64,000 nucleotides of DNA from Cherax quadricarinatus (Eukaryota; Arthropoda; Malacostraca; Decapoda; Parastacidae), in NCBI RefSeq assembly GCF_038502225.1, contig NW_027196926.1:1-64000 (forward strand). Reading direction: 5' to 3'. Both the position numbers and the translations under genes were made by a program. Below are positions 1 to 8,963 of this stretch, piece after piece; position 1 is the first letter of the stretch; each line of letters begins with the position of its first letter. The notes under the pieces were generated by a model, which saw only the letters and a list, made by a program, of their open reading frames with translations, ran no database searches and was not told the DNA's origin.

Positions 1-150
1 GTAGTTGAAACAGTTGACTTGGTGATTTCTTGTGCTCAATCGATAGAATAGAAGTAATACTAGTGAAATAGCTAAGAATTTGGTTGACTGGAATAATGTA
101 ATTGGCCTAAAATGGGAGTCAAAGTTGGCAAAATCGCCGATTCATAAATA

Positions 151-1126
151 CAATGGACCCCCGCATAACGATGGCATCGCATAGCGATTTTTCCGCATAA
201 CGATTACTTTTATCGCAAAATTTTTGCCCCGCATACCGATTAAAAACCCGCATACCGATTTTCGTCCGAGACGCGTCCAATGTGCCCTCACATGTGCCGG
301 CCGTCCCATTGTTTACCAGCCAGCCTCCGCGGTAACATCCAAGCATACACTCGGAATATTTCGTATTATTACAGTGTTTTCGGTGGTGTTTCTGGAAAAT
401 AAGTGACCATGGGCCCCAAGAAAGCTTCTAGTGCCAACCCTGTGGTAAAAAGGGTGAGAATTAGTATGGAAATTAAGAAAGATTTTGAAGGGTTTGGGGC
501 TAACCCTGAGAAGCCTATGCCAGTTGTGGAATCCATTGTGCCTACTTCAAAGATTAAGGAAATGTGTGCAGAGTGGTTTGAACTGCAAACCTTTATAGAT
601 GAAAATCACCCTGACACAGCTGTTGCAAGCCGTGCTGGTGACTATTTCAATGACAATGTTATGGCCCATTTTAGGAAAGTCTTGAAGAAACGGGAGGTAC
701 AGAGCTCTATGGACAGATTTGTTGTGCGACAGAGGTCCAGTGACTCTGAAGCTGGTCCTAGTGGCATTAAAAGAAGAAGGGAAGTAACCCCAGAAAAGGA
801 CTTGCTACCTCAAGTCCTAATGGAAGGGGATTCCCCTTCTAAACAGTAAGAAGATAATGCTCTCCCCTCCTCCCATCCCATCAATCATCACCAGATCTTC
901 AATAAAAGTAAGTGTCATGTAATTGTGCATGCCTTTTTCAGTTTGTGTGTATTAAAATTAACATTTCATGTGGTAAAAAAAATTTTTTTTCATACTTTTG
1001 GGCGTCTTGCACGGATTAATTTTATTTCCATTATTTCTTATGGGGAAAATTAATTCGCATAACGATTATTTCGCATAACGATGAGCCCTCTTGCACGGAT
1101 TAAAATCGTTAACCGGGGGTCCACTG
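151..1126 (+). mobile_element. Internally deleted Tigger/pogo element
   Basis: A 976 bp element with terminal inverted repeats (left CAATGGACCCCCGCATAACG, right reading GGGGGTCCACTG) flanked by TA at 149-150 and 1127-1128, as expected for Tc1/mariner-pogo transposition. Its ends and 3' untranslated region match the full Tigger copy at 23763-26099. The central transposase region, including all catalytic residues, is missing. It inserted into the piggyBac-type MITE around it. Confidence 0.9.
403..849 (+). pseudogene. Tigger transposase remnant, two internal deletions
   Basis: An open frame of 148 codons that joins the first ~25 residues of the Tigger transposase (ending MEIKK) directly to its C-terminal region (starting DFEGFGANPE). 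A second deletion removes the acidic region between ESIV and PTSKIKEM. Compared with the 598-residue protein at 24041-25837, the CENP-B-type helix-turn-helix domains and the DDE domain are gone, so it cannot catalyse transposition. The frame is open across both joins. The N-terminal ~25 residues and the basic, proline-containing C-terminus remain. Whether it is expressed is unknown. Confidence 0.85.
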
Positions 1127-1316
1127 TATCGCTGACACATCAAAATTCGCGAGAGCATAATTTCGTCAATTTTCCACCAAATTTCGTACTTTTTGCTTTA
1201 TTACCTTCACAAAAATATTCTCTACGATTTCATAAGAAAAAATAACAAATTTTTTTTTTTTAAATTCTTGGACACTGGTGCGTGACTCCAGATTTGGGCC
1301 TTGGACCCTGAAAGGG

Positions 1317-2960
1317 TTAATAAATGTATGGAAGAGGGTAAGGTACCTAGGGATTGGCAGAGAGCATGCATAGTTCCTTTGTATAAAGGCAAAGGGGACA
1401 AAAGAGAGTGCAAAAATTATAAGGGGATAAGTCTGTTGAGTATACCTGGTAAAGTGTATGGTAGAGTTATTATTGAAAGAATTAAGAGTAAGACGGAGAA
1501 TAGGATAGCAGATGAACAAGGAGGCTTTAGGAAAGGTAGGGGGTGTGTGGACCAGGTGTTTACAGTGAAACATATAAGTGAACAGTATTTAGATAAGGCT
1601 AAAGAGGTCTTTGTGGCATTTATGGATTTGGAAAAGGCGTATGACAGGGTGGATAGGAGGGCAATGTGGCAGATGTTGCAAGTGTATGGTGTAGGAGGTA
1701 GGTTACTGAAAGCAGTGAAGAGTTTTTACGAGGATAGTGAGGCTCAAGTTAGAGTATGTAGGAAAGAGGGAAATTTTTTCCCAGTAAAAGTAGGCCTTAG
1801 ACAAGGATGTGTGATGTCACCGTGGTTGTTTAATATATTTATAGATGGGGTTGTAAGAGAAGTAAATGCGAGGGTCTTGGCAAGAGGCGTGGAGTTAAAA
1901 GATAAAGAATCACACACAAAGTGGGAGTTGTCACAGCTGCTCTTTGCTGATGACACTGTGCTCTTGGGAGATTCTGAAGAGAAGTTGCAGAGATTGGTGG
2001 ATGAATTTGGTAGGGTGTGCAAAAGAAGAAAATTAAAGGTGAATACAGGAAAGAGTAAGGTTATGAGGATAACAAAAAGATTAGGTGATGAAAGATTGAA
2101 TATCAGATTGGAGGGAGAGAGTATGGAGGAGGTGAACGTATTCAGATATTTGGGAGTGGACGTGTCAGCGGATGGGTCTATGAAAGATGAGGTGAATCAT
2201 AGAATTGACGAGGGAAAAAGAGTGAGTGGTGCACTTAGGAGTCTGTGGAGACAAAGAACTTTGTCCTTGGAGGCAAAGAGGGGAATGTATGAGAGTATAG
2301 TTTTACCAACGCTCTTATATGGGTGTGAAGCGTGGGTGATGAATGTTGCAGCGAGGAGAAGGCTGGAGGCAGTGGAGATGTCATGTCTGAGGGCAATGTG
2401 TGGTGTGAATATAATGCAGAGAATTCGTAGTTTGGAAGTTAGGAGGAGGTGCGGGATTACCAAAACTGTTGTCCAGAGGGCTCAGGAAGGGTTGTTGAGG
2501 TGGTTCGGACATGTAGAGAGAATGGAGCGAAACAGAATGACTTCAAGAGTGTATCAGTCTGTAGTGGAAGGAAGGCGGGGTAGGGGTCGGCCTAGGAAGG
2601 GTTGGAGGGAGGGGGTAAAGGAGGTTTTGTGTGCGAGGGGCTTGGACTTCCAGCAGGCATGCGTGAGCGTGTTTGATAGGAGTGAATGGAGACAAATGGT
2701 TTTTAATACTTGACGTGCTGTTGGAGTGTGAGCAAAGTAACATTTATGAAGGGATTCAGGGAAACCGGCAGGCCGGACTTGAGTCCTGGAGATGGGAAGT
2801 ACAGTGCTTGCACTCTGAAGGAGGGGTGTTAATGTTGCAGTTTAAAAACTGTAGTGTAAAGCACCCTTCTGGCAAGACAGTGATGGAGTGAATGATGGTG
2901 AAAGTTTTTCTTTTTCGGGCCACCCTGCCTTGGTGGGAATCGGCCGGTGTGATAATAAAA
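1317..2960 (+). mobile_element. RTE-like non-LTR retrotransposon, copy A, 3' half
   Basis: Nearly identical to bases 10889-12532 of the full-length copy at 8964-12540. It carries the reverse transcriptase and C-terminal region, ending at TGA 2711-2713, and the 3' UTR with a terminal (A)n. The reading frame is uninterrupted to the stop: FMDLEKAYDR, GLRQGCVMSP and the FADD catalytic box are all present. It starts exactly at the TTAA bordering the MITE on its left, so its 5' part may continue beyond the MITE, outside the window, rather than being truncated. Confidence 0.9.
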
Positions 2961-2984
2961 AAAAAAAAAAAAATAAAGTATAGT

Positions 2985-4600
2985 GGTAGAAGTACTATTA
3001 TGCAGGTGTGAGATTTAAGTTTGTAATGTTGCAGTGAGGAGGAAGCTAGAAGCAGTGGCATTGTTTGAGGGCATTGTGTGGTATGAATATTACTAACAGA
3101 ATTCTGGGCATAGATTTTAGAAGATGGTGTAATGTTACCAAAGATATAATTCAGAGGGCTGAGGAGAGGGTTTTAAGATAGTTTGGGCATTTAGAGAGGA
3201 TGGAGTGGAATAGGGTGTATAAAGCTGAGTTGGAAGGAAGAGAGGAGTAGAGTGTCATGTCAGGAAGGGTTAGAGGGAGAGTAGTTAATCCTTTCACTGT
3301 CCAGACCCTCGATCTGAAACTTGTCCTCAGTGTTCAAGGATGAAAAAAGAAAAAAATGTTATTTTTTCTTATGATATAGAATCTTTTTCTGATGATAATA
3401 AATAAAAAAATACGAAATTTGATCAAAAATTGACAAAATTACGTTTCCATGAATTTTGTTGTCAGTGATATTTGCACATTGGCAATTTTGCCCACTTTGA
3501 GTCCTATTTTAGGCCAATTATATTGTTCCAGTTGACCAAATTCTTAACTATTTCACTAGCATGTCTTCCATTTTATCGATCGAGCACAAGAAATCTTGAC
3601 TACCCAATAAAGTGATGAGAAATTGGTAATTTGATCCATTCACACTAATTTCAAAATATTCCAATTTGAAAATAGGGTCCAGATTAAACAATATAGGCAT
3701 TCTTTGCCCAAAAATAACATATCCTCTGTACATTAGTTAGATTTCCAGCTTTTACACATGAATTCCATTTTGATTTTTTATTTACACAAAAATTTGTTAT
3801 TCACAAGCAGAAAACAGAAGATTTACTCTTATGCTATATTCTGATAATTATATAAATAATATCAGTATATTTGTAAATGCATATTAGACCCACCAGTTGA
3901 TGTACGTTGGATGCGTGATGTGATTTGTTTACTCTTGAGCATCGGTTAAAATTGAACACTTCTGTTATTTTCAGTCCTAAAACCAAACAAAATCATCTCT
4001 GTTTCTGTAATATATCTTCCATTCTATCAAAAGAGACCAATAAACTGAGAATACAACCATAAAAACCATAAAATCACCACAAAGTTGCCATTTTACACCA
4101 AAAACACAGTTGCATTTTTTCTCATTATGTATTGCTTGCTGCAGAATTTTGTTTTATATGGTGCACACTTATCACATCAGATTTACTGCTCACAGCTTAT
4201 CTGAGTGAGCTGAGCTCATTACGTATTACTACAGCAAGGCCAGTGAACTCAAAGGCGTAGTACTATGGCACAGTCAGCGAAAGGAAGTTTTGATTACTAG
4301 GGGCTTGAACATACAGCAAGAGTGTGTGCCCATGTTAGTAAGTGGAGAAAAGTGGTAACATTTAAGAAGGGATTCAGATAAACTGGTTAGCCAGACTTGA
4401 GTCATGGAGGTGGGAAGGGAAGTGCCTGCTCTCTAAAGATGGGGTGAGGAGGATATTGCAGTTGGAGAGTAATATGAATTGTAATGTCAGTAGACTTCTA
4501 GCAAAAATATCAATTGAGGATATGATAACAAATGAGTTTCCTTGTTGAGCCACCCTTCCTTGGTTGCAGACAGCCATTAATGTAAAAAAAAAAATAGTTG
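2985..4600 (+). pseudogene. Old, diverged RTE relic split by a MITE
   Basis: Degenerate RTE C-terminal coding and 3' UTR sequence in two parts, 2985-3284 and 4280-4600, separated by a piggyBac-type MITE. The first part resembles the ARRRLEAVEM to VEGRRG region with many stops. The second resembles the ARGLDFQQA region and the 3' UTR, ending in the conserved gccaccct-ccttggt-ggc tail. It is much more diverged than copy A beside it, so it belongs to an older layer. Confidence 0.75.
3289..4279 (+). mobile_element. Decayed piggyBac-type MITE
   Basis: The left end reads TTAA (3285-3288) then tcctttcactgtcc, a decayed CCCTTTgACTGTC end. The inner sequence shares the temporal order of blocks seen in the other MITEs here (agaatct, the cattagt block, the ccaccagttga-gtgtattgga block). 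The right end is worn and lacks a clean TTAA, but the RTE relic resumes at 4280. Decayed paired palindromes (cgtattactac and cgtagtactatgg) remain near the right end. Confidence 0.65.
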
Positions 4601-4734
4601 CAAATTTTCAGTATCATGGCATGTCTTGTGTAAAAATAAAATGTAAACATTGTAGAGTAGCTGGAAAACAACTGAGTGATGTGTATTTTTATTTAAAAAT
4701 TGCTGTTGACATACCATATATAATTTACTTACAG

Positions 4735-4940
4735 ATCCTGGAAATGATTCTCTCCCATATGAAGCAGCAATAGATGTGAGTGAGCTGGTCCAGGTAGAAG
4801 AGGTGATGTCCACTCAGGATCTTGGACCAAATGGTGCCCTTATCTACTGCATGGAGTTCATAGAAGCAAACCTCAGCTGGCTTGTAGAAAAGATTCAGGC
4901 ACTTCATGGACATTATCTCCTATTTGATTTTCCCGGACAG
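4735..4940 (+). CDS. GPN2: GPN-loop GTPase 2, internal exon with the GPN motif
   Basis: An internal exon of GPN2, a small GTPase needed, with GPN1 and GPN3, for assembly and nuclear import of RNA polymerase II (family knowledge). The acceptor is ttacttacag and the donor is gacag|gtatct. The exon begins with the last two bases of an Asp codon (phase 1) and ends in phase 0. It encodes ...[17 protein letters not shown], then [14 protein letters not shown] containing the family-defining Gly-Pro-Asn loop, then [12 protein letters not shown], the G3 (Walker B-like) motif. The order matches human GPN2. The P-loop exon must lie upstream, outside the window. Confidence 0.93.
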
Positions 4941-4969
4941 GTATCTTATAATTTTGTGAGATGTAATTT

Positions 4970-5942
4970 CAATTTAAAGGCAAACTAGGCATTTGCCTAG
5001 GGCCCCGCGCATTTGGGGGCCCCGCGGTCCAAGGGGTTCAGGGGCTCATCCAAGACTGCGCACATGGTGCAAGTGCAAAGGGGTCCCTACCTAAAAAGTT
5101 CAAGTGTTTGGAGAGTAACAGATTGATTTGTTGAAGAAATAGTTCATTTTTCTGGGTATATGAATCAGATTAAAGCTCCACCTGAAAAATGTGCGCCCTC
5201 AGCTGCTTTGAAACATTTAAGAAATGCAGGTATCTCAGAAACCTTCCCTAATGTTGACATAGTGTATCGCCTTTACCTAACACTTCCAGCTACTAACTGT
5301 GAAGGAGAACGTTCATTTTCTGTTTTGAAAAGAGTGAAAAACCAGCTCCGTTCAACAATGAGCCAAGACAAATTGTGTAACCTAGCCTTGTTGACCATTG
5401 AGTCTGATCTAACAAGAAATATTGATTTTCAGAATATAATTGATGATTTTGCCAATATGAAATCCAGAAAAAAGTTTATTTAAGAAGTGCCTGTGAATAT
5501 AAACAATTCTTTACTTTCTTGAGTTTATATGATTTGATAGTCTTATGCATGATGCAATGATAACAATAATGGTCAGTGATTTATAAAGGGAATAATAGTG
5601 CTGTAGTGGTTATGCTGAATATAATAGGTACATGATGTCACTACTTTAATAGCCTAATCTAGTAATACTATGCTGTCTTGAGTTTATTCTCTTTAAAATG
5701 CATGATTTAACAAGATAGTTATAATGGCTGTTGGTAAATGGTTTTGGTTGTCTTGATGTACTTTCCCTATTAAATTTAATCTAAATAGCCAGAATGTATT
5801 TAATTAGACCTTAAACAGGCTCACACCGACCCCCTCCCCCCACCCCCAAGCTGGAAGGGGTCGCTTCGCTTACCCGTAACTCAAAGGGGCCCCGCCAATC
5901 TGAATAGCCTAGGGCCCGGAGACTTCTTAATCTGGCCCTGAT
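4970..5942 (+). mobile_element. hAT transposon remnant in GPN2 intron
   Basis: Bounded on the left by a GC-rich block (ctaggcatttgcctagggcc) and on the right by its approximate inverted counterpart (cctagggcccgga ... ctggccctg). Between them lies the C-terminal end of a hAT transposase (5160-5483). About 970 bp is far too short for an autonomous hAT element, so most of the transposase is deleted. An exact 8 bp target duplication was not identified. Confidence 0.7.
5160..5483 (+). pseudogene. hAT transposase C-terminal dimerisation fragment
   Basis: A 107-codon frame containing LPATNCEGERSFSVLKRVKN and LRSTMSQDKLCNLALLTIES. This is the conserved hAT C-terminal (dimerisation) region as found in ZMYM1-like and other hAT transposases. 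The BED zinc finger and the RNase H-like catalytic core are absent. The frame ends at a natural-looking stop. This is a truncated transposon gene, not a host gene. Confidence 0.88.
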
Positions 5943-5989
5943 AAGGGAAACTAATTCTTTTGTTCTTTTACTGGATGGTATAGAAGAGA

Positions 5990-8640
5990 AAAAAGAGCTA
6001 TGAAGTTTGGTGTTGCTAGAATATGGTGTGAACCCGCTGATCACTCAACCAACTGTTACTTCTACCTGGTGGTGGTTCCTTCCAAATGCTGAACTGAGAA
6101 AAATGCACCAGCTATTTCTTATCCAGACCTTCCCTCTTCTATTGCACCAGTACCACACACTGCTGATCTTCCTGTACCTACACCTCCAGAAAGAAGCCAA
6201 CCGCCAGAAGAAGAAAACAACAAATCAGAAAATGAAGAGCACAGTGAACAAGACTATGATCTCACAGATGCAGCTGTTGGCTTTGATTTCAAGGCTCAAG
6301 GTGTGGGACTTGGTGAATGAAAGTGTGCAAGTGACAAGCCAAGGAAAATGTCATCAACATTTCTCAAGCTTCTTCACTAAAGACAGGTTGTGCTACTGTA
6401 ATGATGTATCAGGCCTGTTTGATGCAATTGGAATTACGTGCATTCCAAATGAATGAAGACTTTTCATTGACAGCTCCATCAAAAGCCTAAAAGCTGTACT
6501 TCTGCACAATGCGAACAAGTATCCATCTCTTCCCTTGGCTCATTCAGTGCATCTTAAGGAGGACTATAACGTGTCAAACTTCTCCTGAAAGCTTTGAACT
6601 ATCATAAGTATGGCTGGAAGGTTACTGGAGACTTCAAAATGGTGGCATTTTTGATGGAACTCCATGGAGATTTTACCAAGTTTCCCTGTTATCTCTGTCA
6701 TTGGGAAAGTAGAGACAAAGCAGCACAATACCAGAGGAAGCTCTGGCCTCAAAGAACTAAATTCTCAGTAGGAAGACATAATATCAAACATAAACCATTG
6801 GTGGATCCTTAAAAGGTTATGTTCTCTCCATTACACATCAAACTAGGGCTAATGAAATAGTTTGTTACAGCTCTTGATAAAGAGTCTGCAGCCTTCAAGT
6901 ATCTTCAAGACTTCTTTCCCAAGCTATCATAGGCAAAGGTGAAGGCTGGCATCTTCACTGCACTACAAGTCAGGAATACTATGGACTGCTTAGAATTTCC
7001 AAAGAAGCTCACAGAGAAGGAAAATGAAGCCTGGGTAAGTTTTCCTGCTATAGCACAGGGCTTTCTGGGCAACAACAAGGCTGACAATTATGTGGAACTT
7101 GTTGAGACCTTGGTAAAATGCTATGGTCAGATGGGCTGTAGGATGTCCCTTAACCCTTTCAGGGTTGGTGCCATACTAGTACGGCTTGCACGCAGGGTTG
7201 GTGCCGTACTAGTACGCATAAATTGTAGCGCCTTCAGATCTAACGAGAGAAAGCTGGTAGGCCTACATATGAAAAAATGGGTCTATGTGGTCAGTGTGTA
7301 CGGTATAAAAAAAATCCTGCGGCACAGTGCATAATGAGAAAAAAAACTCCGACAGTATTTTTGGTTTAAAACAGTGTCTTTGCAGTTTATTTTCGTATGC
7401 TATTTATGGTTGTATTCTAGTTTTCCTGGTCTCACTTTATAGAATGGAAGACATATTACGGAAATTGAGATGATTTTTATTGGTTTCACAAAGAAAAGTA
7501 CCTTGAAATTGAGCTCAAAGTAGCAGAAATGTTCGATTTTTGCCAAAGTTCAAAATTAAATAAATCAAGCCATGCGTCCAATACACGTCAACTGGTGAGT
7601 CTAATATTCTTTCAGAAGTGCGCTGATATTATTTATACCAATTCTACACCATTTCTACACTAATGCAGTAGTCTGCATAACAATAAATCTATTTTTTGTG
7701 AGAATAAAAATTCAAAGTGGAAAGCAAAAGAAAAGTAACAGAAGCCTGGGGATGTGACTAATGAACAGAGGAAATGTTATTTTAGTTGAAGGAATGTGTG
7801 TCTTATTTATTCTGGACCCTATTTGGAAATTGGCATCTTTTGAAATTTGTGTGAAATTGGCAAAATTGCCAGTTTCGGACCACTTTATTGGATAGTTAAA
7901 ATCGGTAAATGGGTGGTTTCTTGTACTCATTCGATAGAAAAAATGGAGGTCTATCGAAATAGTTATGATTTTTTTGACTGGTACACTGGAATTGGCCGAA
8001 AATAGAGCTCAAAGTGGGTGAAATCGCCGATGCATGAACATCGTTGAGACTGCTAACTTCGTGAGAGCATAATTCCATAAGTTTTCCATTAAATTTCATA
8101 CTTTTTGTGTCGTTATGATCGGGAAAGATTCTCTATCATTTCATAAGAAAAAATAATTTTTGCTTTTTTGAAAAATTTCCGACCCTGAGAACAAGTTTAG
8201 GAGAGGGCCTGCTGACCCTGATAGGGTTAAGGTCCATATCCTTGATCCTCATCTTGACATTTTCAAGGAGAATATGGGAGCATACTCAAAGGAGCAAGGG
8301 GAGCACTTCCACCCAGATATAATGGACTTTGAACACAGATATCAGGATCTTATAAAGAAAGCATGATGGGAGACTACATTTAGGGACATAAACGGGAAAG
8401 TGATTTGTTGCGTTCTTGCAAATCTAAATTTTATTTATTTTATTATATGTTTTTGTTTTACATCCAAAACTAGCAAAAAATAATGAATTTAGCCATTTTT
8501 TGTCAAAAATTCAACCTGTAAGTCACAAAAGCAAAGTTTAAAAAGAATAATGGGCATTTTCTATTGTTATAATAAAAGGAGTTGGAAAATAGCACTTACT
8601 TGCAAGGAACAAAAATTGTATTACCTAGCGTTATAGGGGA
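5990..8640 (+). pseudogene. Degenerate copy of an unassigned arthropod repeat protein
   Basis: In shifting frames I can read a protein family that recurs in many arthropod genomes as an uncharacterised, probably transposon-encoded protein. Recognisable blocks are PDLPSSIAPVPHTADLPVP (about 6126-6185), FFTKDRLCYCNDVSGLFDAIG, FIDSSIKSLKAVLLHNANKYPS, YGWKVTGDFKMVAFLMELHG, CYLCHWESRDKAAQYQRKLWPQ, LHIKLGLMK, FLGNNKADNYVELVE and FHPDIMDFEHRYQD. At least two frameshifts and several stops interrupt it, and a MITE sits inside it at 7154-8226. The trailing AT-rich sequence to about 8640 may be its 3' end. I cannot assign it to a named transposon superfamily. Confidence 0.65.
7154..8226 (-). mobile_element. 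Complete piggyBac-type MITE with TTAA duplication
   Basis: 1073 bp flanked by TTAA at 7150-7153 and 8227-8230, with ends ccctttcagggt and accctgatagggt. Removing the element and one TTAA restores an open reading frame across the junction (M-S-L-K-V-H-I-L-D-P-H), proving a precise TTAA insertion. Near the left end are two palindromes, catactagtacg (7172-7183) and cgtactagtacg (7205-7216). It has no coding capacity. Confidence 0.93.
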
Positions 8641-8963
8641 ACAAGTCTGTTGATTAGAGGATCAGTGTGGCAGATGTTGCAAGTGTTTGGAATATATGGT
8701 AGGTTACTGAAAATAGAAGTAAACAAACAATAATACTGATGAGGATTGAATTCGGGGCAAGCGAGTCGTAACTTGTACCGTGGATTGTTTGCAAATATGT
8801 CATTACAATTTTGTGAGATGGTTAAAAGTGTTTATGAGGACAGTGATGCTCAGGTTAGAGTATGTAGGAGAGATGATTATTTCCCAATAAAAGAAGGCCT
8901 TAGACAGGGATGTGTGATGTCACCATGGTTGTTAAATATATTTATAGATGGGGTTGTAAGAGA
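8640..8963 (+). pseudogene. Old RTE reverse transcriptase fragment
   Basis: Diverged RTE coding sequence. A short piece resembles MWQMLQVYGVGGRLLKA. The following piece reads VKSVYEDSDAQVRVCRRDDYFPIKEGLRQGCVMSPWLLNIF in two runs, up to GVVRE. An unrelated ~80 bp segment separates the two. It abuts the 5' end of the full-length RTE copy B at about 8964. The rest of this old copy is not found on the far side of copy B, so the junction is not a simple insertion. Confidence 0.7.

Larger units (their letters stand above)
1..1316 (-). mobile_element. piggyBac-type MITE, cut by window start
   Basis: The right part of a non-autonomous piggyBac-type element. It ends in accctgaaaggg followed by TTAA at 1317-1320. 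Its inner sequence, read in reverse, matches the element at 26449-27243, including the patch around gattctctatcatttcataag that recurs across this window. It is interrupted at a TA by the Tigger-derived element 151-1126. The other end lies left of the window. The TTAA at its right end coincides with a TTAA in the RTE coding sequence that follows, so it probably inserted into an RTE copy. Confidence 0.8.
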
